Source: Sheuella sp. (GTDB taxonomy: Bacteria; Pseudomonadota; Gammaproteobacteria; Burkholderiales; Burkholderiaceae_B). Taken from it: a stretch of DNA of 64,000 nucleotides. A program made the translations under genes and the position numbers. The stretch lies in NCBI GenBank assembly GCA_030650995.1, contig JAUSCY010000086.1:1-64000 (forward strand). The letters are read 5' to 3'. Shown here one piece after another: positions 17,486-27,719 of this stretch. The first letter of the stretch is position 1. Every line of letters starts with the position of its first letter. The notes under the pieces are model-generated. The model saw only the letters and a list, made by a program, of their open reading frames with translations, was not told the origin of the DNA and did not search any database.

Positions 17486-18676
17486 ATGGCTTCGAAGCTC
17501 AATGCGATGGGTCTGCCCGGCTGGCTCATTCTGATGGGTGCACTGACTGCGATTGGCCCCGTTTCTATCGACATGTATTTGCCTGCATTTCCTGCCATTG
17601 CAGAAGGCCTGCATGCCACCAGCAGTCAGGTTGAGCGTACCCTTGCCATTTATCTGATGGGAATGGCTGTCGCACAGCTTTTTTACGGTCCGCTGGCCGA
17701 CAGATATGGCCGCAAGCCACCTCTTTACGGTGCGATGACTCTTTACATCATCGCCTCAGCGGGATGCGCCCTCGCGCCAAACATTGAGGTGCTGACCATC
17801 TGCCGCCTCGCGCAGGCGATGGGCGGAGCGGCCGGCATGGTCATCTCGCGTGCCGTCGTGCGCGATCACTATGAAACCCAGGACGCGGCTCGCGCATTGT
17901 CCATGCTGATGCTCATCATGGGGGTTGCCCCCATCCTGGCGCCACTGATCGGCGGTCAGATCCTTACACTGACGGGGTGGCGCGGGATATTCATCTCAAT
18001 TACTCTGGCCGCGATTGTGTTGCTTGTCACGCTATCGCGCGTGATGGTTGAGTCGCTCAAACCAGAGCGTGTGATTATGCTGAGCTGGGGCAATATTCTC
18101 AGGACGTATTGGGACTTGTTCACGCATCGTAAATTTACAGCCTATGCAATTTCCGGGGGAATGGGGTCGGCCACAATGTTTGGCTATATAGCGGCCTCCC
18201 CACGTTTGTTTATCGAATATTTCCAGATCTCACCGCAACACTATGGTTTTTTGTTCGGCACCAACGCATTGAGTCTGATTCTGGGCTCCCAAATCAGTGC
18301 CAGACTCCTCAAAACCCACCGACCTGACAAGCTGCTGCCCTGGGCGCTACGCGCCATGATGGCAGCAGGCCTGTCTGCACTCGCACTGACCATTACTGGG
18401 CTGATCACCCTGCCACTATTGATGGTGTGCATGGTCATTTTCATGTTCTGCCAGGGCTTCGTCGGACCGAATTCTGCCGCCATGGCACTCTCAGATCAAG
18501 GTCACAGACTAGGCTCTGCCTCGGCGATGCTGGGTACTTTCACGATTTCCTGCGGGGCATTGGCTGGATTTCTGGTCAGCCTCTCTTCCGAGCCTGGTCC
18601 CCTGCCTCTGGCACTCATCATGGGCGGATGTACCTCAATGGCCTGGCTGATTGGCAGCATGGCCCGGCGCCCCTGA
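17486..18676 (+). CDS. Bcr/CflA-family multidrug efflux MFS transporter
   Basis: A 396-residue major facilitator with twelve predicted membrane helices. The DHA1 subgroup signature is clear: TAIGPVSIDMYLPAFPAIAEGL at the N-terminus, QLFYGPLADRYGRKPPLYG (motif A), then MGGAAGMVISRAVVRDHYE and ILAPLIGGQILTLTGWRGIF (motif C region). Bcr/CflA proteins expel bicyclomycin, sulfonamides, chloramphenicol or dipeptides such as L-cysteine; the actual substrate is unknown. It stands alone between the CFA gene (divergent) and the ribosomal protein pair. Confidence 0.92.
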   Translation: MASKLNAMGLPGWLILMGALTAIGPVSIDMYLPAFPAIAEGLHATSSQVERTLAIYLMGMAVAQLFYGPLADRYGRKPPLYGAMTLYIIASAGCALAPNIEVLTICRLAQAMGGAAGMVISRAVVRDHYETQDAARALSMLMLIMGVAPILAPLIGGQILTLTGWRGIFISITLAAIVLLVTLSRVMVESLKPERVIMLSWGNILRTYWDLFTHRKFTAYAISGGMGSATMFGYIAASPRLFIEYFQISPQHYGFLFGTNALSLILGSQISARLLKTHRPDKLLPWALRAMMAAGLSALALTITGLITLPLLMVCMVIFMFCQGFVGPNSAAMALSDQGHRLGSASAMLGTFTISCGALAGFLVSLSSEPGPLPLALIMGGCTSMAWLIGSMARRP

Positions 18677-18760
18677 GTCGGGACGAACCTCCCGTTCGGA
18701 CTTAATTTGGCTGGTCACCAACACAATTTGCCCTGATTGACGGGGATTTACATCGGCGAC

Positions 18761-18790
18761 TTGATTAAACAGGGGGTTTCGTATTAGAAT
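18761..18790 (+). promoter_or_regulatory. Probable sigma-70 promoter of rpmB-rpmG
   Basis: TTGATT at 18761-18766 and TAGAAT at 18785-18790 are separated by 18 bases and stand about 65 bases upstream of rpmB. The match to the -35/-10 consensus is good, and no other comparable element lies between the MFS gene and rpmB. Confidence 0.55.
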
Positions 18791-18857
18791 TGCAGGCTTA
18801 CCCGAGTCAGGTCATACCCCTCTCGATACCCGATTCTGAATATTTAAAGGTGCAGCT

Positions 18858-19094
18858 ATGGCACGCGTATGCCAAGTTACTGGAAAAGGCCCCATGGTGG
18901 GCAACAACGTTTCACACGCTAACAACAAAACAAAGCGTCGTTTTCTGCCTAACCTGCAGTCACGCCGTTTCTGGGTTGAGAGCGAAAACCGTTGGGTGCG
19001 TCTGCGCGTATCCACCAATGCTATCCGCACAATTGACAAGCTCGGCATCGATGTCATTTTGGCTGACCTGCGTGCGCGCGGCGTAGTCGCTTAA
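18858..19094 (+). CDS. rpmB: 50S ribosomal protein L28
   Basis: A 78-residue ribosomal protein with the full L28 pattern: [20 protein letters not shown], then [18 protein letters not shown] and [10 protein letters not shown]. The length is exactly that of betaproteobacterial L28. It is the first gene of the conserved rpmB-rpmG pair, with 13 bases between the genes. Confidence 0.98.
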   Translation: MARVCQVTGKGPMVGNNVSHANNKTKRRFLPNLQSRRFWVESENRWVRLRVSTNAIRTIDKLGIDVILADLRARGVVA

Positions 19095-19107
19095 TTAGGA
19101 GCCCATC

Positions 19108-19275
19108 ATGGCAAAAGGTGCACGCGAAAAGATCAAGCTCGAGTCCAGCGCTGGAACGGGTCATTTCTATACAACGACAAAAAACAAGCGCAATATGCCC
19201 GAGAAAATGCTGATCAAGAAATTTGATCCAGTAGCTCGCAAGCACGTTGACTACAAAGAAACAAAACTGAAGTAA
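19108..19275 (+). CDS. rpmG: 50S ribosomal protein L33
   Basis: A 55-residue ribosomal protein beginning [20 protein letters not shown] and ending VDYKETKLK. It lacks the CxxC pairs of zinc-binding L33, so it is the cysteine-free form. TAGGAG precedes the ATG at correct spacing. It follows rpmB in the usual two-gene operon. Confidence 0.97.
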   Translation: MAKGAREKIKLESSAGTGHFYTTTKNKRNMPEKMLIKKFDPVARKHVDYKETKLK

Positions 19276-19303
19276 TTCAGACCGTTCTCTTTTGTAGAAT
19301 TGC

Positions 19304-19337
19304 TGCATACAGCCCCGCCATCGCGGGGCTGTATGCA
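19304..19337 (+). terminator. 15-bp perfect hairpin after rpmG
   Basis: TGCATACAGCCCCGC pairs perfectly with GCGGGGCTGTATGCA around a CATC loop. The stem is very strong but no T-run follows, so it may act as an mRNA 3'-end stabiliser or as a terminator that needs help. It separates rpmG from the leuS promoter. Confidence 0.7.
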
Positions 19338-19350
19338 TTGAGCGCTAGCC

Positions 19351-19398
19351 TATAATGACAGGCTTGCCAGGCTGATATCAGCCCCCACCTTTTTTTAT
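19351..19398 (+). promoter_or_regulatory. leuS promoter -10 element and hairpin/T-run leader
   Basis: A consensus TATAAT lies at 19351-19356; the -35 position falls inside the preceding hairpin and is poor. Downstream, a palindrome GGCTGATATCAGCC at 19370-19383 is followed within six bases by a run of seven T and then ATTT, just before the leuS start. The layout resembles a short terminator-like leader, which could attenuate leuS, but no leader peptide or competing structure was found. Confidence 0.4.
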
Positions 19399-19422
19399 TT
19401 GGCCGTATTTATGCCGCACCCC

Positions 19423-22089
19423 ATGCAGGAACGTTATCAGCCCACCGCCGTTGAGGCAGCCGCCCACTCAAACTGGGACGCTCGCGATGCCTATCGCGTG
19501 ACGGAGTACGCACTGGATGCCAAAGGCAATCCAAAGCCGAAGTTCTATGCATGCTCCATGCTGCCCTACCCTAGCGGAAAACTCCATATGGGTCACGTCC
19601 GTAACTACACCATCAACGATATGATGAGTCGTCAGTTACGCATGCGCGGCTTTAATGTGCTGATGCCGATGGGCTGGGACGCCTTTGGAATGCCCGCTGA
19701 AAATGCCGCGATCAAATCAAAGGTACCGCCTGCGCAGTGGACCTACGACAACATCGCCTACATGAAAAAGCAAATGAAGGCGATGGGCCTGGCTATCGAC
19801 TGGTCACGTGAGATGTGCGCGTGTGACCCGAGCTATTACAAGTGGAATCAATGGCTTTTCCTCAAAATGCTTGAGAAAGGTATTGCTTACCGCAAAACAC
19901 AGGTTGTGAACTGGGATCCCGTCGACAACACTGTGCTCGCAAATGAACAAGTGATCGATGGTCGTGGCTGGCGTTCAGGCGCCCCAGTCGAAAAACGTGA
20001 AATCCCCGGCTACTACCTGCGCATTACCGAATATGCACCTGAGTTACTTGAGCAAGTACAGCACGGACTGGACGGCTGGCCCGACCGTGTGCGTGCGATG
20101 CAGGAAAACTGGATCGGCAAGAGTGAGGGACTTCGCTTTGCTTTTCCCCACTCCATCAAAGATGCTTCTGGACAGCTGATCCAAGACGGCAAAATGTTTG
20201 TCTTTACGACGCGCGCCGATACCATTATGGGCGTGACATTTTGTGCTGTCGCACCTGAACACCCTCTTGCAACACATGCCGCGCAAACAAATCCTGCCCT
20301 GGCTGCTTTCATCGAGCAATGCAAACAAGGCGGCACCACTGAGGCCGAACTCGCCACGCGCGAGAAGGAAGGACTCGATACTGGGCTCACCGTCACACAC
20401 CCTATTACGGGTATGCAGGTTCCCCTTTGGGTCGGTAACTACGTATTGATGAGCTACGGTGACGGTGCTGTCATGGGCGTACCCGCCCATGACGAGCGCG
20501 ACTTTGCCTTTGCCAATAAATATGGCCTGGCCATCAAACAGGTTGTTCAAATTGGTGACAAGCCATTTGATGACAAAGTATGGAATGAGTCCTACGGCGA
20601 CAAGCAATCTGGAGTTCTGGTGAACTCAACCGAATACAACGGTTTGAATTTTGTACAGGCGATCGATGCGATCGCGAGCAAACTTGAATCTCTTGGATTA
20701 GGCACACGTCAGACTACATGGCGCCTGCGCGACTGGGGGATTTCACGCCAGCGCTACTGGGGCACGCCAATCCCGATCATTCACTGTGCAGACTGTGGCG
20801 CCGTTCCCGTTCCAGAAAAGGATTTACCTGTCATTCTGCCGGCGGATCTGATCCCGGACGGAAGCGGCAACCCTCTGGCCAAGCACGAAGCCTTCTTATC
20901 CTGCGCATGCCCTTCCTGCGGCAAGCCCGCACGCCGCGAAACAGATACGATGGATACATTCATCGATTCATCCTGGTATTTCATGCGCTACACCTCCCCT
21001 GGCAATGATCAGGAGATGGTTGATGCACGCAATGACTACTGGATGCCGATGGATCAGTACATCGGCGGCATTGAGCATGCCGTGCTTCATTTGCTTTACG
21101 CCAGATTCTGGACCAAGGTCATGCGTGATCTGGGTCTGGTTAAATTCGACGAACCTTTCACCCGGCTACTCTGTCAGGGAATGGTTCTTAATCATATCTA
21201 CTCCGCTAAAAACGAAAAAGGCGGTGTTGAATATTTCTGGCCCGAAGAAGTAGAGAATATTTTTGACCAAAAAGGTGCAATTACTGGCGCACAACTCAAA
21301 AGTGATGGCCGTGCCATTACTTATGGTGGCGTGGGCACGATGTCCAAATCCAAAAACAACGGCGTCGATCCGCAATCACTGATCGATACGCAGGGTGCGG
21401 ATACCGCGCGTCTGTTTGTCATGTTTACTGCGCCCCCCGAGCAAACGCTCGAATGGTCTGACTCCGGTGTCGAGGGCTCTAATCGCTTCCTGCGCCGCCT
21501 ATGGTCACTGGGTCACAGTAAACAGTCTGTGATCTCCCGTGGTCTGAAAGCAACCGGTGATGCAAAAGACTGGTCAAGTGCCTCTCAGGACATCAAAAAA
21601 CTGCGTTTTGAGATCTACACACTGCTCAAACAGGCCGATTACGATTACCAGCGTATCCAGTACAACACGGTGGTGTCTGCCTGCATGAAAATGCTCAATG
21701 CGATCGATGACGCAAAGCTTGGTGAATCCGCTCAGGCCGATGCAGCAATAACGGAGCTGATGGGCGTGCTGTTGCGCGTGCTCTACCCCGTAGTGCCGCA
21801 TATCACCTGGAAGCTCTGGGAAGAGCTCGGCTACGCTGCAGTTCATGGAGATTTGCTAGACGCTCCATGGCCTGTGGTTGATGAGTCTGCGCTCGTGACA
21901 GATCAGCTTGAGCTGGTTTTGCAGGTCAATGGCAAACTTCGGGGTAACCTGACGGTTGCACGCGAAGCTTCGAAAGAACAAATCGAGCAAATGGCATGCG
22001 CACATGAGGCAGTCGTACGTAACCTTGAGGGGCGTGCGCCTAAGCGTGTGATTGTTGTGCCCGGTAAACTCGTCAACGTAGTTGGTTAA
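19423..22089 (+). CDS. leuS: Leucyl-tRNA synthetase
   Basis: Class Ia aminoacyl-tRNA synthetase charging tRNA-Leu. HIGH appears as HMGH in [18 protein letters not shown], and KMSKS as [12 protein letters not shown]. The CP1 editing domain, with [13 protein letters not shown] and a [16 protein letters not shown] stretch, lies between them. A zinc-knuckle-like region ([34 protein letters not shown]) and the C-terminal anticodon and tail domains are complete. ATG at 19423 (MQERYQP) matches the usual betaproteobacterial N-terminus and gives 888 residues; ATG at 19411 and TTG at 19399 are in-frame alternatives. It heads the leuS-lptE-holA operon. Confidence 0.98.
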   Translation: MQERYQPTAVEAAAHSNWDARDAYRVTEYALDAKGNPKPKFYACSMLPYPSGKLHMGHVRNYTINDMMSRQLRMRGFNVLMPMGWDAFGMPAENAAIKSKVPPAQWTYDNIAYMKKQMKAMGLAIDWSREMCACDPSYYKWNQWLFLKMLEKGIAYRKTQVVNWDPVDNTVLANEQVIDGRGWRSGAPVEKREIPGYYLRITEYAPELLEQVQHGLDGWPDRVRAMQENWIGKSEGLRFAFPHSIKDASGQLIQDGKMFVFTTRADTIMGVTFCAVAPEHPLATHAAQTNPALAAFIEQCKQGGTTEAELATREKEGLDTGLTVTHPITGMQVPLWVGNYVLMSYGDGAVMGVPAHDERDFAFANKYGLAIKQVVQIGDKPFDDKVWNESYGDKQSGVLVNSTEYNGLNFVQAIDAIASKLESLGLGTRQTTWRLRDWGISRQRYWGTPIPIIHCADCGAVPVPEKDLPVILPADLIPDGSGNPLAKHEAFLSCACPSCGKPARRETDTMDTFIDSSWYFMRYTSPGNDQEMVDARNDYWMPMDQYIGGIEHAVLHLLYARFWTKVMRDLGLVKFDEPFTRLLCQGMVLNHIYSAKNEKGGVEYFWPEEVENIFDQKGAITGAQLKSDGRAITYGGVGTMSKSKNNGVDPQSLIDTQGADTARLFVMFTAPPEQTLEWSDSGVEGSNRFLRRLWSLGHSKQSVISRGLKATGDAKDWSSASQDIKKLRFEIYTLLKQADYDYQRIQYNTVVSACMKMLNAIDDAKLGESAQADAAITELMGVLLRVLYPVVPHITWKLWEELGYAAVHGDLLDAPWPVVDESALVTDQLELVLQVNGKLRGNLTVAREASKEQIEQMACAHEAVVRNLEGRAPKRVIVVPGKLVNVVG

Positions 22090-22105
22090 ACAGGATCAGG
22101 GCTTG

Positions 22106-22879
22106 ATGAATCGTCTGACAGCATTTAACAGAAATTTTGCGCAAAACTCTACAAGGGTTGCATGCCGACTCTTTTTGGGTCTCGCTGTATTGATGCTGAC
22201 AGCTTGCGGCTTCAGGATGCAAGGTGAGACACCCATGCCTTTTGATTCGCTCTACATCACGATTCCACAAAACTCCCAGTTTGGTGCGGATATTCGTCGT
22301 GCAATTCGCGCCGCCTCTCCCAACACCAAGATTATCGAAACCTCTGATATGGTTGTCAGAGCAACAGATTTTGATGTGGACGACAATGCCGATAGTCCTG
22401 GAGCACTGAATGCGCTCAAGCTAAAAAAGGCGCAAAAACTTGCTCAAGCCAAGCTTGAACAGGTTGCTGAATTCCGAAATACACGTCAAGTGTCCCTGAA
22501 CTCACAGGGTAAGGTTGAAGAGCTGGAGCTGTCTCTGCGCTATACCTATCGACTCGTTGATGCAAAAGACCGGATCATTATCCCTGATACAACCCTGTAC
22601 TCGGTTCGTAACATGCCGTTTGATGACCGTGTCGTTCAAGCTAAGGAAGGCGAAGCTGCGACACTGTTCAAAGACATGCAAAAAAGTCTTGTGACGCGGA
22701 TCATGCGCCGGATTACCGCCCCAGATGTTAAAGAGCGCTGGGATGTCGTACAGGCTGAACGTAACGAAGACGATCCGGAGCACGAAGTTGTCACGCCAGC
22801 GCGTCTGCCAAGCGTGATTCCAGGGCCATGGCAGAACCCATCGCTCACACCGAATCCGATTCCGATCAGTCCAAATTGA
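22106..22879 (+). CDS. lptE: LPS-assembly lipoprotein LptE
   Basis: An outer-membrane lipoprotein that plugs and supports LptD during lipopolysaccharide insertion. The signal peptide ends in the lipobox LTAC, followed by the LptE-typical GFRMQGE and PFDSLYITIPQNSQFGADIRRAI. A long middle helix, LKLKKAQKLAQAKLEQVAEF, and the strand RYTYRLVDAKDRIIIPDTTLY follow, with VTRIMRRI near the end. The ATG at 22106 is chosen; a TTG at 22082 would overlap leuS. The 257-residue length includes a Pro/Asn-rich C-terminal tail beyond the core fold. Position between leuS and holA is the conserved one. Confidence 0.93.
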   Translation: MNRLTAFNRNFAQNSTRVACRLFLGLAVLMLTACGFRMQGETPMPFDSLYITIPQNSQFGADIRRAIRAASPNTKIIETSDMVVRATDFDVDDNADSPGALNALKLKKAQKLAQAKLEQVAEFRNTRQVSLNSQGKVEELELSLRYTYRLVDAKDRIIIPDTTLYSVRNMPFDDRVVQAKEGEAATLFKDMQKSLVTRIMRRITAPDVKERWDVVQAERNEDDPEHEVVTPARLPSVIPGPWQNPSLTPNPIPISPN

Positions 22880-22890
22880 TAGGTATCTGA

Positions 22891-23922
22891 GTGGATACCG
22901 ACAGACTGCTTCAATCTCTTGCTAAACCAGGCGCGAGCCTGGCCGCCCTGTTTGTGGTGACTGGAGACGATCCTTTACTAACCATTGAGGCAGCGGATGC
23001 TCTGAGGGCGATTGCGCGTGCTGCAGGCTTTCTGGAACGTATGTCTTTCGTCATGGATGCTCGCAGCGACTGGAGCACTCTTGGCATTGCCTCGGGTAGT
23101 GGCTCATTGTTTGGTGACAAACAATTAATGGAAATATCCATCCCGACGGGCAAACCAGGCAAACAAGGTGCGGATGCACTCGTTGCGCTAGCCTCCCGGT
23201 GTCAGGGACAGGCAGATGAAGTCTTGACAATTGTCTCGCTGCCCAAGCTCGACAGAGCAGCCCGTGAAGGCAAATGGGCGAGCGCGCTGTTCAATGCAGG
23301 CACCGTACTCGAAATGGCCAACATTGAGCGCCATCAGTTACCAGAATGGATTTCACTCAGACTCGCACGCCAGTCTCAACAGGCTGATACAGCAACGCTG
23401 CAATGGCTCGCGGATAAAGTCGAGGGCAATCTTCTTGCCGCTCATCAGGAAATCCTCAAACTCGGATTGCTGTTTGAACCCGGGCTGCTCGCGCATGATG
23501 ACGTTGAACAAGCCGTCATGAATGTAGCGCGCTATGACGTGTTTGGACTGCGTGATGCGATGCTGGTGGGAGATGTCCCACGGATGGTCAGAGTGATGGC
23601 AGGTCTGAAAGCAGAAGGTGAGGCGCTGCCTTTGGTGTTGTGGGCAATTGGTGAGGAAATCCGCATCCTCGCACGCATTGCAGCAGGCACCTCTTCGGGA
23701 CAAGATATGTCTGCCATGCTACGCTCACAGCGTGTGTTCGGTCAGCATGAGCGTTTGGCAAGACAAGCACTCAGCCGTGTACCCGCCCGCAATTGGGTGG
23801 CGGCGGTCCAGCATGCTCACGAAGTTGATCGCCTGATCAAGGGATTGCAGGTAAGTGGGCGACTGCAGGATCCGTGGGAAGAAATGACGCGTCTGGCCAT
23901 GAGGGTAGCAGTTGCCCGATAA
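22891..23922 (+). CDS. holA: DNA polymerase III subunit delta
   Basis: A 343-residue clamp-loader subunit that opens the beta sliding clamp. The N-terminal AAA-like domain begins DRLLQSLAKPGASLAALFVVTGDDPLLTIEAADALRAIA; the beta-binding region follows in SGSLFGDKQLMEISIPTGKPG. The middle carries ADKVEGNLLAAHQEILKLGLL and the C-terminal collar has LVLWAIGEEIRIL and EVDRLIKGLQ. The start is GTG. It lies 11 bases after lptE, in the conserved operon. Confidence 0.95.
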   Translation: MDTDRLLQSLAKPGASLAALFVVTGDDPLLTIEAADALRAIARAAGFLERMSFVMDARSDWSTLGIASGSGSLFGDKQLMEISIPTGKPGKQGADALVALASRCQGQADEVLTIVSLPKLDRAAREGKWASALFNAGTVLEMANIERHQLPEWISLRLARQSQQADTATLQWLADKVEGNLLAAHQEILKLGLLFEPGLLAHDDVEQAVMNVARYDVFGLRDAMLVGDVPRMVRVMAGLKAEGEALPLVLWAIGEEIRILARIAAGTSSGQDMSAMLRSQRVFGQHERLARQALSRVPARNWVAAVQHAHEVDRLIKGLQVSGRLQDPWEEMTRLAMRVAVAR

Positions 23923-23973
23923 TAGAAAATCATTCACTTATTCCTTTCCATCGCTGCTTAACCCGGTATTTCT

Positions 23974-25233
23974 ATGACTTCATTACAGGACTCGATGCTG
24001 AGCATTGGACAGCTCGCCAGACAGGCGTCGCGAGAGATGCTGCGTGCAACGGGTGCCCAAAAGGCAAAGGCTTTGCTCGCTATGGCAGATACACTCAGTG
24101 AGCAACGCGCTGCACTGCAGTCTGCCAACATGCTTGACCTTGATGCCGCACGCGCCCGCAATATCGAACCCGCATTGCTTGACCGTCTGACACTTTCAGA
24201 TCGCAGCATCGACACCATGATCGAGGGCCTGCGCCAGATTGCCGCCATGCCAGATCCTGTCGGGGGTTTGACCGCCTCGTCAGTACGTCCCAACGGCATG
24301 CAAGTCGCACAGATGCGTGTACCTCTCGGTGTGATTGGTATCATCTATGAGTCACGCCCAAACGTCACCATCGACGCAGCCGCTTTATGTCTGAAGTCAG
24401 GCAATGCTGCCATCTTGCGAGGAGGCAGTGAAGCACTGCATTCCAACCTTGCCCTGGGCAAAGTCGTCCAGCAAGGCCTGGCCGCAGCAGGTCTGCCAGC
24501 CCAGGCAGTGCAGGTGATCGACACGCCAGACCGGGCTGCCGTCGGCATGCTCATCACCATGACAGAGCATATCGATGTGATCATCCCGCGAGGTGGCAAG
24601 AGTCTAATCAAACGACTGGCGGAAGAAGCACGCGTGCCGATGATCAAGCATCTGGATGGCAACTGTCACGTGTATATCGATGCGCACGCGGATCTTCAAA
24701 AAGCCTCGGACATCGCATTTAATGCAAAGACATACCGGTATGGCGTCTGCGGTGCAATGGAAACATTACTGGTGCACACTGCAGTCGCGCAAGCTGTGTT
24801 GCCTGAATTAGCGGATAGATTTATCGCACATGGTGTTGAACTGCGTGGCTGTCCAATCGTACAAAAAATTATTCCTGCTGCGCTGAGTGCGACACAGGAA
24901 GACTGGGGCACCGAGTATCTTGCTCCCATCCTCGCAGTCAAAGTAGTCGAATCCATTGAAGAGGCGATTGCGCACATTGAACGATGGGGTTCAGGCCATA
25001 CCGACTCAATCGTGACCAAAGACATTTCCAGCGCACAGCAGTTTCAACGCGAAGTCGATTCGAGCTCTGTGTATGTCAATCTGCCGACCTGTTTTGCAGA
25101 CGGCTTTGAATATGGTCTGGGCGCAGAAATAGGCATTTCCACTAATCGATTGCATGCACGCGGCCCGGTCGGGCTTGAAGGACTCACAACGCTAAAGTGG
25201 GTGTTGCAGGGAAATGGCCAAATCAGGGGCTGA
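23974..25233 (+). CDS. proA: Gamma-glutamyl phosphate reductase
   Basis: Second step of proline synthesis: NADPH-dependent reduction of gamma-glutamyl phosphate to glutamate semialdehyde. The 419-residue ALDH-fold protein has [30 protein letters not shown] and [13 protein letters not shown], with the active cysteine in [15 protein letters not shown]. The signature ending [36 protein letters not shown] is complete. The adjacent proB is absent from the window. It lies 51 bases after holA. Confidence 0.97.
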   Translation: MTSLQDSMLSIGQLARQASREMLRATGAQKAKALLAMADTLSEQRAALQSANMLDLDAARARNIEPALLDRLTLSDRSIDTMIEGLRQIAAMPDPVGGLTASSVRPNGMQVAQMRVPLGVIGIIYESRPNVTIDAAALCLKSGNAAILRGGSEALHSNLALGKVVQQGLAAAGLPAQAVQVIDTPDRAAVGMLITMTEHIDVIIPRGGKSLIKRLAEEARVPMIKHLDGNCHVYIDAHADLQKASDIAFNAKTYRYGVCGAMETLLVHTAVAQAVLPELADRFIAHGVELRGCPIVQKIIPAALSATQEDWGTEYLAPILAVKVVESIEEAIAHIERWGSGHTDSIVTKDISSAQQFQREVDSSSVYVNLPTCFADGFEYGLGAEIGISTNRLHARGPVGLEGLTTLKWVLQGNGQIRG

Positions 25234-25311
25234 ATATAACGCTGTATAGCGCCGAATAATATTTTGCGCCTTGCAATGTTAAACAACGGATTTTTAACGG
25301 GTGATTGAAGC

Positions 25312-25734
25312 ATGCTCTGGATTAAAGCCTTCCATATCGTTTTTGTAGCCTCCTGGTTTGCAGGACTGTTTTACTTGCCCCGCATCTATGTAAATATGGC
25401 GCAAGAGTCTGATCCTGCCGTCCTGAAAACGCTCGCAGGTATGGCCAGGCGGCTATACAGATTCATGACAATCCTTGCAATACCTGCTGTCTTGCTTGGC
25501 CTGTGGCTTTACATACAATATGGTATCGGTCGTGGTCCAGGTAACGGCTGGATGCATGCGAAATTATTTTTTGTTGTGCTCATTATTGGCTATCACCATG
25601 CCTGTGGTGTGTTGCTGCGCAAATTCGAACAAGGCGCTAATAAGCGCTCTCATGTTTTTTACCGCTGGTTCAACGAGATTCCCGTGTTGATGCTGGTAGC
25701 TGTGACGGTGCTGGTTGTCGTCAAGCCTTTCTGA
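25312..25734 (+). CDS. hemJ: HemJ-type protoporphyrinogen oxidase
   Basis: A 140-residue, four-helix membrane protein of the HemJ (UPF0093) family, which oxidises protoporphyrinogen IX to protoporphyrin IX in haem synthesis. The N-terminal signature MLWIKAFHIVFVASWFAGLFYLPRIYV contains the haem-ligand histidine. The family motifs GNGWMHAKLFFVVLI, HHACG and YRWFNEIPVLMLV are present. It is distinct from the CopD-like protein near 60 kb, which lacks the WFNEIP motif. It starts 78 bases after proA and 9 bases before the rRNA methyltransferase gene. Confidence 0.88.
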   Translation: MLWIKAFHIVFVASWFAGLFYLPRIYVNMAQESDPAVLKTLAGMARRLYRFMTILAIPAVLLGLWLYIQYGIGRGPGNGWMHAKLFFVVLIIGYHHACGVLLRKFEQGANKRSHVFYRWFNEIPVLMLVAVTVLVVVKPF

Positions 25735-25743
25735 TAGGTTTAT

Positions 25744-27582
25744 ATGTCTGAGCAGGATTCCAGTCGCAAGACTCTGTCGATCAAACCGCGCGCCAAAAAG
25801 GCTGCGGATCCATCGCCTCAAGAAAAACCCCGTACACGTATTGGTGCCCGGGCCCGTAAAGTCGCGCAGATCACCCACGAAAAAGTAAAAGTCGCGCGTC
25901 AAGCTGAAATTGACCAGCCGGAAGTCGCTGCGCCCCAACAGCCTGGTCATTACGATCAGGCCAGACGTGGCAGTAGCCGTGCGGGCAATCTGGGCGATTC
26001 CGGCGAGGGTCGACGTTCAATAGATGACCGGCGCCCTGCCAGCCCGAGAACGGGCAGCGATGATCCGCGCCGCACGACACGCCAACCCAGTGCGCGCGTA
26101 CCGTCATCAAAAGGTGTGCAATCCAAAAGCGCACGTCCATCCAGTGACGAGCGACGCGAGCACCGTGCACCCCGTCATGATCAGGCAAACTACGATCGTG
26201 CCCCGTATCAAGAGCAGCCCGCTCGCGAATTGCCCCGCCAGGAGCGCTCCAAGTTGCCGCCAGCGCCCCAGATGACGTCTTACGATGATGAGATCCCTGC
26301 TGCCAGCTGGGATGACATGTTCGAGGATGACGATAATGTGCAGAGTGCAGCGCCGGAGGCGACAGATTATTCGCAACAGCACGATGTATCGCCCAGTCCT
26401 CGTTCAAACTATTCAGGTGCACCACGGATCATTCACGATGCGGAAATCTTTGCGATTTTTGCACCCTGCCCGGTCGGTCTTGAGGAGGTTCTGGCTGCGG
26501 AACTCACTGCACTCGGTTATGACAGTGTCCAGCCTACCCGGGCAGGTTGCCATTTCGAAGCAGACTGGTGGGGCGTACAACGTGCAAACCTCTACTCCCG
26601 ATTAGCAACACGCATTCTGGTGCGACTCGGCCAGGCTCCTGTCCAGCGTGAAGACGACATCCTTGAGCTTGCTCAGTCCATCTCCTGGGAGCGGTGGTTC
26701 GGTCCGGAGCACACCCTACGTGTCGATACCTCTGCCGTGCGTAGCCCGATGCAGAGTTTGCAGTATTGCAATCTGCGCGCCAAAGATGGCATTTGTGACA
26801 GGCTGCGTGAGCTAGAGGGCGCGCGACCATCGATTGATACCGTGCGTCCCGATGCACGCGTGCATTTATTTCTGTCCGCTGACACGGCGACGCTTTACCT
26901 CGACACCTCCGGTGAGTCACTGTTTAAACGTGGCTGGCGTTTGGACAAAGGTGATGCGCCTTTGCGCGAAAACCTCGCGGCAGGCATCCTGGCACTGTCT
27001 GGCTGGGACCCTGCTGGCGCACTGATTGATCCTTTCTGTGGCAGCGGCACCATTCTGATCGAAGCCGCCTGGATTGCACTGGGTGTACCCCCAGGCATTA
27101 CCCGGCCCTTTGGATTTGAGAGGCTGCGTGACCATCAACCGCGTCGCTGGGAAGATCTCAAAGCAGAGGCTTCCTCGCGCATACTGCCTGGTCTGGAGGC
27201 GCCACTAGTCGGCATTGATGCGGACCCGCTGGCAATTGAAGCCGCGCAACGTAATGCAGAACGGGCATTCCTGACCGAAGACACGATTCATTTCGAACTT
27301 GGTGATGCACGCGATGCCGTCGCCCCTGCTCCAACTGGCTGGCTGGTCACTAACCCACCCTACGGCGAGAGACTGGAGGAGGAAGATCTGGAGTTCTGGC
27401 GGGAATGGTCTTCGAACCTTAAAAAGGAATTTGCAGGCTGGCAGGTAAACATCATTACCTCAGATCTGGATTTACCCAAGCATCTTCGCCTGAAAGCCAA
27501 TCGCCGCACGCCGATCTTTAACGGCGCACTGGATTGCCGACTTTTTAATTTTGAGCTTGTGGCGGACAGTTACCGTAGTTAA
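25744..27582 (+). CDS. THUMP-domain class I rRNA methyltransferase (RlmL-like) with a long disordered N-terminus
   Basis: A 612-residue SAM-dependent RNA methyltransferase related to the N-terminal m2G2445 half of RlmL. Residues ~1-225 are charged and low-complexity (Arg, Ser, Pro, Asp, Gln rich), with no folded-domain pattern. A THUMP domain begins at IFAIFAPCPVGLEEVLAAEL, followed by the Rossmann methyltransferase with LIDPFCGSGTILIEAAW, GIDADPLAIEAAQRNAER and the catalytic NPPYGERL. The C-terminal RlmK half found in E. coli is absent. An RNA-binding role for the extension is inference. It is probably co-transcribed with hemJ. Confidence 0.9.
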   Translation: MSEQDSSRKTLSIKPRAKKAADPSPQEKPRTRIGARARKVAQITHEKVKVARQAEIDQPEVAAPQQPGHYDQARRGSSRAGNLGDSGEGRRSIDDRRPASPRTGSDDPRRTTRQPSARVPSSKGVQSKSARPSSDERREHRAPRHDQANYDRAPYQEQPARELPRQERSKLPPAPQMTSYDDEIPAASWDDMFEDDDNVQSAAPEATDYSQQHDVSPSPRSNYSGAPRIIHDAEIFAIFAPCPVGLEEVLAAELTALGYDSVQPTRAGCHFEADWWGVQRANLYSRLATRILVRLGQAPVQREDDILELAQSISWERWFGPEHTLRVDTSAVRSPMQSLQYCNLRAKDGICDRLRELEGARPSIDTVRPDARVHLFLSADTATLYLDTSGESLFKRGWRLDKGDAPLRENLAAGILALSGWDPAGALIDPFCGSGTILIEAAWIALGVPPGITRPFGFERLRDHQPRRWEDLKAEASSRILPGLEAPLVGIDADPLAIEAAQRNAERAFLTEDTIHFELGDARDAVAPAPTGWLVTNPPYGERLEEEDLEFWREWSSNLKKEFAGWQVNIITSDLDLPKHLRLKANRRTPIFNGALDCRLFNFELVADSYRS

Positions 27583-27636
27583 GTGTGTTGCCGCAACGCA
27601 ACATTTGAACGATTTGATGATAATTTCTAACTTATT

Positions 27637-27700
27637 TAGGGTTATCCCTATGTTTGACTTGCGCGATAAAGGGTTTTCCCTAATAATAGGGTTATCCCTA
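27637..27700. promoter_or_regulatory. Array of three AGGGTTWTCCCT palindromes
   Basis: TAGGGTTATCCCTA occurs at 27637-27650 and again at 27687-27700, and the close variant AGGGTTTTCCCT lies at 27670-27681. Centres are 32 and 18 bp apart. All are near-perfect inverted repeats of GGG and CCC separated by four A/T bases. They occupy the ~80 bases upstream of the small-protein gene, so they are probably binding sites of a dimeric regulator. The regulator cannot be named from sequence. Confidence 0.7.
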
Positions 27701-27719
27701 ACCCGCACAGGAAATTACC

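Noticed and set aside
20044-20607. 187-residue antisense open frame within leuS
   Set aside because: It lies wholly inside an essential, conserved gene and its translation has no family pattern.
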